Positions 36,379 to 49,429 of a stretch of 64,000 nt of DNA are shown piece after piece (positions within the stretch are counted from its first letter, which is position 1; each line of letters starts with the position of its first letter). This DNA is from Pomacea canaliculata (Eukaryota > Mollusca > Gastropoda > Architaenioglossa > Ampullariidae), in assembly GCF_003073045.1 (NCBI RefSeq), contig NC_037592.1, positions 13,110,007-13,174,006 of the forward strand, given 5' to 3'. The position numbers were made by a program, and so were the translations under genes. The notes under the pieces were generated by a model that was not told the origin of the DNA, did not search any database, and saw nothing but the letters and a program-made list of their open reading frames with translations.

Positions 36379-37381
36379 AAACGAAAGAATCCCTGATAAT
36401 TTCTCTTATTAAACAGAACGTGCTATAAAACCTTCAACTGTTTCCATATTAACAGACGCGAAAATAGACGAGATTCAAATGGAACATAGAAACTTTTACT
36501 GTTTTTTGTTTGTTTTTTTTTATAATAAATTGGATATTGTGTCTTTTAGTTTTCTAGAAGTGTATAAACACATTTCTTTTTCCGTAACTACACGGTTTTT
36601 CATGACTAAATATGTTTAAAATCACTGATAAGGTGTCAATCTCTTCATGTTCTATGCTTCATGTGAAATGGCAAATACGAAGATGGCAGGAAACAAGTGG
36701 TGTACTCTGCGATGATGTTGTGAAGCCAACCCCCTCGACCACAGTACAGTGCTACAATTGTGACCGACAAGAATTTGTCTTGGTGTGTCACCCAGAAGTC
36801 AATACAACACACTTGTTTTGTCATCGTCCATTCCGCTAACAGTGCATTCACTCATAAATCTCACATGTGATGTGCAGTGCGTTTCACTTAAACATCTTTA
36901 ACAAAGTGCATCGCTATACACTTGCCTACTACGAAAAGGCTTGGATTAATTGACGATAACTCCACAAAACAATGTTCAGTTGGATTTTTCTTGCCTGGAA
37001 TACTGGTGTGGAAGATATAGTTGATAATGATTCTGTAAGCCTCAAAGTAAAATACTACTTCTCTGAATGTGGGTTAATATTTACTTCCGTTCTCGAGAAA
37101 CACACGTACAAACAATACTGAAAGACGTCAACAACATGGACATCAAGAAGGTAAGTGGAAAATATTTACTTTGTGAAGCCCTTAACAAATAGAAGATGGG
37201 TTAATTGGTGATTTCTGTCGAGCCAGGGACGAGAGCCAAGTCACGACAAAGCAGCCTGCCGCAACATGCAAAGAAAGAAAGAGCGCCGGGAATGAGATCT
37301 GAACCCCGGAGAGACATCAGTTGATGGGGTAGAGAGAACATTCTAGTTAGTTATATGGGGATGTCGTGATGCTGACCTGTA
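36379..37381. other. Non-coding stretch, twin of 4423-5404
   Basis: Contains the same SINE fragment near 37230-37320. No gene. Confidence 0.4.
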
Positions 37382-37901
37382 CAGTGTTCCTTCGCTACTT
37401 CACGGTTCATCTATCGCGGATTCACTACTTCGCGGTTTGTTTGTTTTTTGTTTTTTTTTTGAGTGAAGTATCGATCGCTACTTCCGCTTTAGGAATTATC
37501 GTTCTACAAAATACCATAGATACTTCAACAGGAAAAAGACTAAAAATTTAGCTATATTTGTATTTCTATTAAAATACCATGTTTATTTTGTAGAAAGAAA
37601 GAAATAATTGTGTAACAGAAATCCATTGCTATGCGTAAGCGACGAGCCATGATTGTTATCTCCCATCTCGCAGCCAGTTCGCATCAGTGTTTTGAGTTTC
37701 TCTGAGTACAGTTATAATTTTTTTTTTATAATAATTTGTTATCGTACTGTATTAATACCATGATTAATATATTACTTTACACTCACATGATATTGTTTTA
37801 CATGTATATATTATTATTGCATGTATGTCCCTACTTCGCGGAAATTCGTTTATCGCGGCTGATCATAGCACCAATACCCCGCGGTAAACGAGGGAACACT
37901 G
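37382..37901. mobile_element. Tigger/pogo-like MITE (copy 2)
   Basis: 520 bp flanked by TA (37380-37381 and 37902-37903), ends CAGTGTTCC. Twin of 5405-5911 with a longer internal T run. Confidence 0.75.
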
Positions 37902-38233
37902 TATTTTGCATGGTTTGTCAACATGAATCTTGCAAACGAAAGCTTAAAAAAATATTTCATGACAGGTGAAAACACGTAACATTCAGTGTTCATGCTGTAT
38001 GATACAGCTTCCCTAAAAAGACAGCTTGTAAAAGAAAATAAAAATATAACCACACAGGAATTAACTTAACACTAAAATCAATCCTAGTAACAATATATGA
38101 TTTTTTTTTTAAAAAGCAGTTTAATGTTAGAATATTTAATGTATTCGACATTTCTGTTTTGAAGTACAACAGGCTGCTCACATCATTAATTTAATACAAA
38201 GTGTGCACTTAATCAGTGGTATGCATGTCTTAG

Positions 38234-38718
38234 CAGAGGCGGCGTTAGGAACCGTTAAGAACACGCGGGGCCTGGGGCCGACCATCTGCGCGGGGTCGGG
38301 TCCTGGAGTACGTGTATCAACATCCCTATTGATATGATGCCGGAAACACTGATTTATATACAGTTAGAGAGGCTGGACCAATTTCGCGAAATAGCGCACG
38401 AATTTAGTGTTTTAATTGTTCCTAACCTTTCCCACCGTTTGTGACAGTAGCGGTTTTTTCGTAAAGCGAAATAATATGGTGACGACAACTTAATAAACTG
38501 CTTGTTATTATTGTCGGGTTTAAAGTTAAGACATGGATTCAATAATTTGCTTAATTAAAACTTAGAAGTGTTTTCTGAACGTCAATTTTTTGGTCACAAC
38601 TTGTTTAACACAGCTAGCAATAAGTCATAAAGATTACCTCGGGGCTGAAGCGCGCGGCCCCTTCGAGAGCGGGGCCTGGGGCGGCCGCCCCATTTGCCAC
38701 CCCCTAACGCCGCCGCTG
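38234..38718. mobile_element. hAT-type MITE with GGCGGCG ends (copy 2)
   Basis: 485 bp; CAGAGGCGGCG at the left and CAGCGGCGGCG inverted at the right. A perfect 8-bp duplication TGTCTTAG is at 38226-38233 and 38719-38726. Confidence 0.88.
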
Positions 38719-39967
38719 TGTCTTAGAACTAGGACAAAAGCAACACAACACAAGCAAAGTACAAAGTTTAGTAAACACAGCAATAAAGAGACACGGAAAT
38801 AGAAACACTATTCTCTGGAAGGACAATTTTGGCTAGAAGCCATGATTGAGCAATGACAATAAGAAACCAAATTAATTGCAGGTTCCTGTCACTAACACAT
38901 GTGACAGTGTATCGGATGCTCCGGTGCTTTGGAGGTTACTGAGTATCACGGTTAATTAGTTATTTATCCATTAACTGGTACAAGTCGCTGGGGAAAGCAC
39001 ATGGACAAAATCGCAGGCAGCCGTTAACACTTGTTTTCCATTGTCTCAGTTCTATAGTTAATGAGACAGCAGTTTGAAAATTGATCATTTTTCTTTCTTT
39101 TTTTTTTTAAAAAGTAAAACTGATATATTGATACCACAAAGCACCAGTTGTTTTCTGGCTGTAGCCGTCTTTTTATCTTAGTAAGGCCCCTACTATCCTG
39201 TAATGTTTATACTTGTGTGTGTGTGTGTGGTCTTTATTCACTGTAATTGTATGACAAAAAAGTTTTGTCATGTGTTGTAATGCGAAATAAATTGCTACAA
39301 GCTTATGCATTATAGAAGGATAAATAACAGTAACGATGATAAATTTAAGAACAAATACAGAAAACATAGACAGGAGCCAAGTAACAAAAACAGGGTATCG
39401 TGATTTTGCAAAAGGAAGACAAGCAGGGAAGTAGCATGAAGCGGAAAAAGGGGGAAGAGTGTGAGAAAGAACTGACACTGTGTGGACTGTTGTTAGGAGT
39501 AATGTCTCAGGAAGATGTGCCTGTTTATTAGACATTTAGAGGGTTCAGTAGTGGGAAGGTGGCGACATGGCAAATATGAAAAAGGGAGGGAGTTCCATTG
39601 TTTCGCTGAACAGTAACTAACGTTGACCATACGTTGTTATTCTGGTGACAGGAATAGTTAGGACTAAAAGTGTAGTCCTGATGGGACGAGGAGAATTTTT
39701 TCAGTCTTTATGATCCTAGTAATAGAACAGACATATTAAATAATGTTTATGTTATTTTTGGATCGACGCAATTGCAGTATCTGAGAATAAATGACCTGTA
39801 CTTTGTTCATAACAGTTACAAGATTTCTGGTGTGAAAACAATCGGCTGACTACAAGGTATCCGGTTTGTCTCTAATTTTTGTACAGGTTAGGCCATTAGA
39901 GGTAGACAAGGACTGAGTTTTCACCCGACAACTTGAGAACATTCCCTATCACGCGGCTGTCAGTGAC
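38719..39967. other. 5' region of gene 3
   Basis: Twin of 6726-7956. TG run at about 39213-39229. Leader acceptor GTACAG at 39881-39886, 82 bp before the start codon. No TATA box that I can single out. Confidence 0.4.
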
Positions 39968-41638
39968 ATGGAGCAGATCCCATCAGATGAAGAAGTTTGT
40001 GTGGCATCGCTGGCTGACCGAGACTCAGTCGTGGCCATAGCCGATGACGTGTACAGCGGCCTGGATTATCTCCCTGCCACCTACCCGTCTCTTGTAGAAG
40101 GACCCGGCGTTCGTGGCTACCTTTACAAAAAGGGGGGCAAAACTGTACAATTAATTATATATATATTTTTGACAAAGTTTAGATACATTTCTACATAATT
40201 ATTCGTTTCTTTTCGCCAAAATATTTTTTCACTTATCAGATGCTCCAAATGTATCTACTGTTATTAATTGTTTTCAAGTACCGTCGAATGTAAGGTCCGC
40301 AACGTTCAACGTCTTAAAAAAGAAATCCATGCGAGCTACTTTAAGGTCTACAAATTTCATTCTTACTTGTCAACTGTTTACTTTTATTATTTAAAAATTA
40401 TGTAATTAACTCGTAAGAATTTTTTTTCGAATATTTCAGTTTTCTTATGTTAATAAGGCAAATTAAATGCAACATGCAGTGAAATGTATCAATTGTATCT
40501 AAACACCTTTGGTGCAGATTTCATTTCTACACACTCAGCTGATAGACGGAGGACGGACTATGTTACACAGTACAGCAAGAGTGGCGCCTGAATACAGAGG
40601 AAAGGGAGTCTTCGGGAGATTTCACAGACTAATTCGTAACAAATATATCGGGACACCTAACCTTTGCTACATTGCCTTAGCGGTCTATGATATCACCATG
40701 ACAGCGATTGGACAGAAGCTTCTAAGAACGAGCAGACAGGTCACCGAGAAAGTATGTTACACCTTGATAATGTCAGAATCTATTTTAATGTTTCATAGAA
40801 AGAAAGTGTTTCTAATTGTCACAAAAATAAGTACATACTCTTAGAAAGCAATTTTATTTCCTAATAACGTATTTGCTAAAATGCTATGAAATTTCTTATT
40901 AGACGATGGAATGTTAAAAAAGAATTGGGATTTTGAGCTTACAAAGTTATAACTATAGGTTTATTTTGAGTGTTTATTGGGTACTGTAGAAATATTTTCT
41001 AATTAGGATTATCCCAATGTCTGTTTTAAAAGTTTTTGCAAATCAAAACTTAAACAGCATTATTTATGTTTCAGACAATCGCAACTGTCGAGCTGACATC
41101 ATTTGACGTTAGTTTCAAAGTAGATAAAACTACATTGCTTCCTGGAATAAGAAAATTCTCTACTGACGACATGACATCTATCATGTCTTGTGAGGACAGC
41201 CGCCTTCACCATCTCTTTCCAGAAAGAAGAATTATTCTCGATCAGAAGCCATACCGACTGATGGCAGCTAACGTGCCCCTCATCAGCAACACCTGCACAC
41301 ACCGCGTCTTCCTGGCTACAGACGCCAAGAGTCCTCCCTTGGACACAGGCTTGCTGTCTGTCCCTACAGTCCTGTCTGCAGGAAGCTACTTCACTTGCAG
41401 TAAAGGTACCCGGTACATCACAGATCTTTTTGGCGATGGAAATGATGAAGAGCTGCGCGCGCATATCACGTGGCACCTGTTGCGATCAGCTGACGTAGGA
41501 AACGGAAATGTTGTCTTCAGCATCTTTCACTCCAGAGGGTTGGATGACTTTCTCACAGACCTGGGCAAGACCTTTCCACTGAAAAAATTAAGTTTGTCCT
41601 ACGAGAAACTGATCGTGTTAGAACAAGATGTGTATTGA
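39968..41638 (+). CDS. HISAT/NAT16-like N-acetyltransferase, gene 3
   Basis: Exons 39968-40144, 40518-40751 and 41075-41638; 324 residues. The loop is YRGKGVFGRF, closer to vertebrate NAT16 (RGKG) than most copies. Exon 3 has ERRIILDQKPYR and SYFTCSKGT. It ends EQDVY because TGTCAA of the twins at 22 and 31650 is TATTGA here, removing their 12-residue tail; the old tail is still readable after the stop. AATAAA at 42598-42603. Confidence 0.87.
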
Positions 41639-44217
41639 AGGTCGAACGACCCCGTTAGCAGTCGCATGTGAACAGCAGTCACCCTGTTGTCTAGTGAAGC
41701 ACCAGGGAATTTCAATCGTTTGAATATTGTTGCTGTTTTTGTGATTGTGTGTGTAGCTATAGTACTACCTTTTTATACCGCTTCTTACTTTTTTTTAATT
41801 GAAGGAAGGAAAAGGATTTAACAACATGTAAAAGGATCTATTTAAAAGATTTTAAACTTATTTTAAAGGTTATGATTTTGGTGAAAGCTTCTATGATATT
41901 ACAATCAGTATCGTTTAATCAAGATTTGATGAATGTGCAACCGTGAAATTAACTTGCTATTCATATTTAATATCCAAATCACTTATATTTGACATGACTA
42001 TGCATATAACATGCATTTCAGTCTCTAAATTAACAACTGAAATGCTGAAATATATTTGGTAAACAGCTCGGATTTTAGAAAACTGCTCAAAGGACTTTGA
42101 CTAGTAACTGGTTGTTTGCATGAGGTCAGATAATAATAACAAGTGTTGGCAAATTATTTAATTATACCTTTGGATACAAGAGCATTCACAAACGGTGATG
42201 TGACACATGTTGCATTCATTCTTTTCATACTAGTAGAACAGGGAATGATCTGGACTGTAACCACTGTACAATAATATTGCTGTGTTAGCAATATAGCTCA
42301 TTAACTATAATTAAGCGGATTATCTTTTTTATTGTTTTACCAGAAATCATAACAGAGATGTAACTTTTCAATGTTTTCTATTATTTAGCTAGATATATTG
42401 TGTGTAGGAAACTTCTGGCAATCTCTTTGAATGTGCTTCAAAACAACTAGTTTATATAAAGAGCTTACAGATATTTACTTGACGTGTTACTTTTAGTTTG
42501 TTTGGCTTTTTATTTTACTTACTTTGCTGTGCTATGAAGGTATCATGTAAATATGTCTATAGTGTATCTTTCTGCTTAATCATATTACTTTAAGATAAAT
42601 AAACAGAATAACATTTTTTTTTACTTTTTATATCTCTTGAATTTATAAAGCAGCTTTGAATGTTATTCTCTATGTGGACATGTTGTCTGTGTGTGTGTGT
42701 GTGTGTCTGTGTGTGTGTTATAGTGCCTAGTATCAAAGTTATGATCTTTTAAATGCAGTTTAATGTTAGACTATATAAGGTATTGGACACATCTGTTTTC
42801 AATCACAACAGACTACTCACATCATTAGTTTAATACAAAGTGTGAACTTAATCAGAGCTAGACGTGTTGTAGGACCCTATCATATATCGTCGACCTCAGC
42901 AAGCTGGGAATGGACGTCCTCCGAAAAACTTTGTTCTTGTAACTATGCACATTGAAATTAAAGCAAAAATGTATGAAATACAAAGATATGCGATAAACTT
43001 TGTCGAAGTCTGTCATTTTCTCACAATCATTCATGTTCTATTCTCCTAAAATGCTGCATGCCGAAACATTCTTGTCGTTCATGGTTACAGCACTGCACTC
43101 TAAGCAAGAGGTTTGCTTTCTCAACACCACCGCGGAATACACTAGACGAAACATGAGAGTATGAATTTATACCTTTATACATCCTGCATGACAGAATCGT
43201 TACGTCCCGATACACCTGAACACGTTCACAGCTCGTCCATTGGCTGATGGCTGACCTGACCTGACCTCGTTTGGATCCCACTGCTCTTTCTCTGCATGTG
43301 GCATCTGTTTACATGACTGGCTTCTTTATTATAATACAGCCTCAGCTGAGGGTTCGGCGGAAAACTCCAGTTACCTCCCTCCCCCTCTATTCACTCAAGC
43401 CTTCATAACCTAAACAGTTTCACTCGCCATCTTTACCTTCGTGTTGTTGACGTGTTCTTGTGAAATCTTGTCTGTAGACGCGCATGTCGAGAATGGAAGA
43501 GGAATATATACCCAGATTCCGGGAAATAGTGTCTTCTTTGATGTTTATAATTAAAATAAAATGTGTACACCACTATTCGACTGCGCATTGTTTTGTAGAA
43601 TCATCCTATATCAACACAAACCTTTCCTGAGTAGCTGAGGTTGTAGCACTGTACCGAGTTAAAGATGTTCAAGTGGAAAGCACTGAACATCACCTTGTAA
43701 GACTTGTGTGAGTCAACCCGCCATGAGCTGAGTCAGTGAGTGACATTCAAAGTGTGTGTTGATGCCCTGTAGCGACAAGTCGACAAATTTTTGTTGTTTC
43801 GGGTCACAGCACTGCACTCTAGCCAAGAGGTTTCCTTCACAACACCACCGACGACTACACCACTGCAAGTTTTACTCCAAGTATTTTTTAAAAAGTTTGA
43901 AAATAAACAAAATGACAGAGACTTCCCCCCTCGTCGTACTGTGGTCTACTACATCAGAGTCAGCTTGTGTCGAGATGGCGGTCTTAGTCCACACTGATCC
44001 TAGAGCTAATAGTTGAAAAATGTCAAAGTAACATAATTGAATCATCAAACATTTTTCGTTGTTTACAAAAGTCCTTTCCTAGAAGTTGTTTCTTACACCA
44101 ATATGTTTTCAAAGCTTATTCTTTCACTTTTACACATTGCCATCAATGAGTTCTATATTTCTCTCTGCAGTTTTTGTTGTGTGTAAGTGTAAGAGAGAGG
44201 GTCTAAGCAGGGGTGGG
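41639..44217. other. 3' flank of gene 3 and intergenic DNA
   Basis: Up to about 42720 it matches the flanks of genes 1, 2 and 7. A TG/TC run lies at 42690-42718. About 43082-43140 is repeated with changes at about 43800-43855 (CAGCACTGCACTCTA, then CAACACCACCG). About 43281-43385 is a + strand SINE fragment lacking its tRNA head. No gene recognised. Confidence 0.4.
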
Positions 44218-44241
44218 CAAAGTACAGCCCCTTCCACACTG
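44218..44241. mobile_element. Possible solo hAT end
   Basis: CAGGGGTGGGCAAAGTACAG has the form of a hAT terminal repeat, but no opposite end was found. Confidence 0.3.
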
Positions 44242-44390
44242 TATAGTGAAAACATAACAAGTGCACTTCACATTTTGGCAGACGTGTTAGAAAGAGATTA
44301 ATACTAAATTTAAACATATAAATAATTTTAAATTTACCACAACGCACTTCTTAGTGAAAATACTCGCAATGATAAATTAATGGGTTAGGG

Positions 44391-44818
44391 CAGGGATGCA
44401 CAACCTACGGCCCGCGGGCCATTGCGGCCCGCAAAACTTCTGCCCACAGTGCAGGAAATCGGCATGTTAGTAATAAAAGAAGACCTTAAAAAAACAAAAA
44501 AAAAAATGAAGAAGAAGTATTTATCCCCACGTAGGGGCGTTTCCCAATCTGTTTTTCGATGGACGAACATTTCGATTCAGTGCTCCGACTTGGTGTCTCT
44601 ACGATGAGGCCGGACATTCAGAAGTTGGTTTCGGGAAAACAACTTCAAATATCCCACTAATTACTACATAATTAATGGTAAGTACAACTTGTTTCTAATA
44701 AAAAAATGGTATCTGCTCAATTTTTTTTTCCTTTTTGTATTTTTGCGGTGAAGTGGCCCGCGACACGGCTGTCCGAAATGGATATGGCCCGCAGGCCGAA
44801 AAAGGTTGGGCATCACTG
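44391..44818. mobile_element. hAT-type MITE, complete, inverted
   Basis: Same family as 35917-36370 in the opposite orientation: starts CAGGGATGCACAACC, ends GGTTGGGCATCACTG. It has a perfect 8-bp duplication GGTTAGGG at 44383-44390 and 44819-44826. 428 bp. An independent insertion, outside the duplicated blocks. Confidence 0.92.
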
Positions 44819-45306
44819 GGTTAGGGTAAATAATAATTATAATAATCATTGCAAAGTTTTATATAATTATATCAATCCAGACTTAATACAAAAAACTTTA
44901 TGTATACCAGTTTATCTACAAGAATTTTACCGACAAATGTAAGTGGGAACTTGTACAGCTTTACTCGCCCTTCACTGCAGAACAATTTACTGACTTGTAC
45001 AGTCTGAATGGTTCGCATGCTTTTGCAGATATCAGTAGACACAGGAGACATAAAACTAACTCAATCATTTCAGCTTCCGAAACCCATCCGTTAATTATTC
45101 GTTAGGTCAATTCTGGGTCAATACTTCCCATTTACACTGCAAATTCTAGTCCTAATCACAAACCTATGATGTATTTGAAAGCCAGCTCCATTTTGTATTT
45201 TATAGAGTATTAGACTTTTCTGTTATAAATTGAAACGAGCTACTCACAGAAGCATTGCAATTTTTGCTTTGCTTTGTCAGGTGTTGTCGTTATGATTTAC
45301 ACGGGA

Positions 45307-45479
45307 GTGGGGGGTGGTGTTTTACGCCGTGCCAGCAACTGAGGGTATACGACGGCAAGGCAGCCAGCCCTGTAAACATGCAGAGAAAGAACAGCGTGCC
45401 CTAACCGAGAAATGAACTCTGGGCAGCCAACCTTCACTGTACTGGTGACAGGCGTTAACCGTTGCGCCACCGGACCGCT
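45307..45479 (-). mobile_element. tRNA-derived SINE with 13-bp target duplication
   Basis: On the - strand: AGCGGTCCGG, A box TGGCGCAACGG, B-box-like GAGTTCATTTCTC, family body, C-rich end. GATTTACACGGGA flanks it at 45294-45306 and 45480-45492. The related promoter region at 59041-59350 has the equivalent site without an insertion. It lies about 50 bp upstream of the CCAAT box of the gene at 45952. Confidence 0.88.
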
Positions 45480-45530
45480 GATTTACACGGGAAGAGGATT
45501 ATGCAGATGCCCTTGCCTACACTAGACTGT

Positions 45531-45632
45531 GATTGGTCAGTTACATCACGAGGTGGCGCTGACTCGATGAATAGCTAGTTACACAAGACGACCTGGAATA
45601 TATATTACATTCTGTTTGGTTTCGTCACTCAG
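45531..45632 (+). promoter_or_regulatory. Core promoter of gene 4
   Basis: Inverted CCAAT box (ATTGG, 45532-45536), then AATATATATTA at 45597-45607, with a plausible initiator TCACTCAGT near 45625. The order and spacing are repeated at 59170-59250. The start codon is about 325 bp downstream, implying an unspliced leader. Confidence 0.55.
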
Positions 45633-45951
45633 TAGCAACAGCGGCAGCTTCCACGCTAGGACTTCTATAGCAAGTTTGTCTCTTTTTGTTATTGATGTGT
45701 CTTACTGGTTACTGGTTGTTTGTAATGATTAACTCTCCGTCGTTTCCGTCTTTTCCTGTTAATATGAGTTCAAACGGTTTGTACAATATTGATCCGAGCA
45801 TCTATAACACAATGTCATATATTCATGGATATAATGCTGTGCCTGCGCCATTTTTATTCTCTTCTACACTATGTCGATACAATTAATGCTTTTTTACAAG
45901 GTGAAGCAGCAAAACCGTACGTATCTCAACGTGACTACACGAGACAGTGAC

Positions 45952-47517
45952 ATGGAGCAGATGACTTTGGACGAGGAAGTCTGTGTTGCGTTGTTGGCTG
46001 ACCGAGACTCGGTGGTGGCCATAGCTGATGACGTGCACAGCGGCACCGACTGCCTCCCCGCCACCTACCCCTCCCTCGTCGAAGGACCAGGAGTTCAGGC
46101 CTACATTTACAAACGAGGAGGCAAAACTGTAAATATAATTATTTAATGTAGCGACTAAGTCTGTTCATAGACTTGTGAGGGTTGTTATGAAATTTCTTGG
46201 TAATCTCATGAGTCTTAAATTCAAAGTGATTGAACTAATTTGCTGTGTCGCTATTTTTTATAACTTTTTTAGTCATTGAATTAATTTATATATACGTTGA
46301 TAGGTTGGATTTATAAGCACTCACCTGATAGACGGAGGAAGGACGCTGCTAATCGCTGCTGGAAGAATTGCACCGGAATACAGAAGGAGGGGACTGTACG
46401 GACATTTTCTCAAACTTGTCATTGACCGACACATTCAGTCACCTGACCTTCGCTACATTTCTTTTATAGTGAATAATAAAATCATGGCAGTGAATGGAGA
46501 ACGACTTCTAAAGACATACACAAAGGTCTTAGAAAAGGTGTGTCATTTATTTGAAAACTTGAGAAATTAACTTTCGTGATAATTGACTTTCTGAAATGCC
46601 ATGACATGGAGCCGAGCAGCTTTCTCACAACTCCACTACACTGTGAACATCTGGTCGAGTATTTGAGAAAGACCTGCTACTTGTATGTCCTCGACTACAT
46701 CACGTGACTGCTGTTGATGACTTGTATGTTCACTACATCGTGCGCTTGCAAAGCGTTCAGAACAGCGCCGCGGCGACACGACCCTTCTACACCACCACCG
46801 AAATACCCATATTGTACAATGCAATTAATCACTTGTCACCAGTAATTAAAGGTCATATTTTAACTTGTCATAGTTAATGTTTAGCATTTTAATATTTAGA
46901 GTTGTTTGTCTATTAAAATGCGATCTGTATTTCTTCGGTTTCAGACCTTGACAAGCGTCGAACTCACATCATCTGATTTTACTTTACATGAAAAAAGGGA
47001 AATAAATATTTCAGGAATGAGAATGCTCTCTAATGACGACGTAACATCTATCATGTCTTCAGTCGACATGATCCATCTATTCCCAAACGGAAGAATGATT
47101 CTGGACTGGAAGCCATACCGAGTGATGCCAGAGAACGTCCCCATCATCACCAACACCTGCAACCATCGCATTTTTCTGGCAACAGACGCCGAGAGTAGTT
47201 CCCCTTTGAACAGGGCTCGCAGTTCTCTCCCTCGAATTCTTTCCGCAGGTAGCTACTTCAGGTGTAAGATAGGTACCTGTTATGTAGCAGATCTTTTTGG
47301 TGACGGAAGTGAGGAAGAGCTGCGTGCGCACATCACGTGGCACATTCTGCGTTCCGCTAAGACGGGCAACGGCAATGTTGCTTTTCTTGTATATTACACC
47401 AGAAGCTTGGATGACATTATGGCAGACCTGGGAAAGACCTTTCCACTGAGAAAATCAAATCTGCCTTTTAAACAGCAATTTTTATTGGAACGAGAGTTGA
47501 AGCACGGCTTTCTCTGA
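45952..47517 (+). CDS. HISAT/NAT16-like N-acetyltransferase, gene 4 (divergent)
   Basis: Exons 45952-46128, 46304-46537 and 46945-47517; 327 residues. Introns are in the same positions and phase as in the other copies, but the protein is the most diverged: MEQMTLDEEV start, acetyl-CoA region RIAPEYRRRGLYGHF, RMILDWKPYRVM, SYFRCKIGTCYVADLFG and C-terminus ERELKHGFL. Exon 2 has no ATG, so its frame is easy to miss. Upstream in-frame ATGs exist (from 45871), but alignment with the other copies favours 45952. Its flanks are unlike those of the other genes. AATAAA at 47872-47877. It is likely the oldest lineage in this array. Confidence 0.87.
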
Positions 47518-48044
47518 AGTGCATTTTGTTAGCCATCCTAGATAGTCCGACAGATTGAGGTTTGTCGGAAAGATAGTCAAGAGTCTAGTTTATATTTTAA
47601 GTCAGTTGATGGCTGAACCTTCAAAGCCTTACGTTTGTGGGTCATAGGATGCCGTTGACTAGTTCTGAAGAGCTAGAAAGATTAAAATACATCCCACTAG
47701 CACATGCAGTTGTCTCTTCTAAACAAGACTAAAAGGAGGGTTATAGCCTCCTTGTACAAACTGTGGAGTGAAAGTGAAAAATTGTCAACAACCGAGAAGC
47801 TAAGAAGCAGATTGCAAGTTTATGGCAACTGTGCACATATATGGTGTATATATATATAATTCCTTTCACGTAATAAATTTTCCTTCTTATAGTTATATTT
47901 TGTATTACATATCAGCATCTATTTTCTTGATTGTGTGGAAGCGTTGAGTGCTGAGTCAGATGAGAGTTATCAAACTGTGCGACAGAGTGAGCATCACCGT
48001 TACAATCCTCAACACCTCCCTGTCTTCTAGGCAACTACTGTTGC
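47518..48044. other. 3' flank of gene 4
   Basis: No similarity to other gene flanks. AATAAA at 47872-47877 fits a 3' UTR of about 370 bp. No other gene. Confidence 0.5.
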
Positions 48045-48290
48045 AGGTTATTGAACTGTATCGTCGCCCGCCAGGTGTATCTGTCAAGTCAGCACCTGCT
48101 GTTCTGGGTTAATGGAATGTATCATCAGCAGTCAGGCGGATCTGCACAGTCAGCACCTACTGTTTTCGATAATTAAAGTGTATCGTCGTTAACCAGGTGT
48201 GTCTGCATAGTCAGCACCTACTGTTTGGGAATCTGCAAGTGTATATCATCGTCAACAGGTGTGTCAGCCAAGTCGACCCTCGCTGCTCTG
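48045..48290. repeat. Tandem repeat of about 62 bp, second array
   Basis: Four to five diverged units of the repeat at 25830-26070. The end of the array shows the empty SINE site CTCGCTGCTCTGGGGTACAG. Confidence 0.7.
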
Positions 48291-49429
48291 GGGTACAGAC
48301 AAGGTACTGTCGTCAGCATGGTGTGCCCTGTCAGCCCAGCGGTCCCAGTTTAGAAGAGATTTTCAAGGAAGATTATTCAAGGAAGTGTAGATGTGTGTGT
48401 GTGTGTGTTAGTGTGGACGTCCCTGGACACCACCGACCGTAAGTGAGAATTTTGGGAACTATTGAAGTAGCATTGGTTTATATAAATTGAACGACGGAGA
48501 AGTGGAGAGTCGTCTATGACACTGATGTGCGAATTTTGGTTTACAGTTATTTACAAGTAATGATTTGAGTTACATAACCATTGTTGCCCTACCTTAAAAT
48601 AAATACAAGCTCCCGCATAATATAGTAGTAGAAGCCCACGTACAGAGACGACTCATCAGAAGGTCTCTTCTCACGACCCAGGAAAGTTTAGAAGATTCGG
48701 TTATCGTCTTGTAGTGTTACCGACGGTAAATGAGCCCAGAAAGACAGTAGTTCTGTTAAAGATCAAATTTAAACCTTCCCTACATGCCTGTTGTGAACAA
48801 AGGCAACAATGACATTGAGTTATGTGATATGAGGGTCAAAAATCTACTTGGAATGTGGAATTCCATGGCTTTCCGTGTTTTATTCGAGACAACCTTTGTG
48901 AAGACACTGAGCAAGTACAGACCTCAACATATACACATGCGCAAAGAACGAAACGTGTAAAGTCGACAAAGATGAGTTGATTGAAACAACAGACCAGACT
49001 AGAAATATTCCAAGTAGACTATAAAATGACTCAATAACTACAATGAACAATTATGATGTCAAATTCAGTTATTTCACTTAGTAACACTAGTTGGCTAATT
49101 TGAAATTAACGACGATTAGTAATTATCAGAGAAGCCATATGCAGATAAATCGAAAAATTTGAAGTTAAAGACATTTCTATGTATCACTGGCGTAAAGATG
49201 AGGCTTGTCAGTTAAGTAACAATTACTGTAATTGCTGATTCTCATATTAACCCTCTAAAGTCCGCTGGGGTCCATAAGGACCCGAACCAAAGTTTCGATA
49301 TTTATAAAACGCAAATCGTTCACATCAGCATTTTGAAATTTCTTGACTTTTACACTAAGCATGGATGCAATGTCTCCAAAATTCGTCCGCAAAGTTAGAT
49401 TCTATTTTCTGTATTTTATCGTATATACT

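Larger units (their letters stand above)
31629..40310 (+). repeat. Segmental duplication block, copy 2 (partner 1-8277)
   Basis: The complete and better-finished copy. It holds one entire acetyltransferase gene, the six-unit minisatellite, complete hAT and Tigger-like MITEs, and the first exon of the next gene. Confidence 0.85.

Noticed and set aside
43027-43281. 84-codon - strand frame
   Set aside because: Overlaps a locally duplicated non-coding segment whose second copy (near 43800) does not keep the frame.
49250-49300. TTAACCCTCTAAAG and a GGGTCC inverted motif suggesting a piggyBac-type end
   Set aside because: No matching opposite end or second TTAA with the inverted sequence was found.
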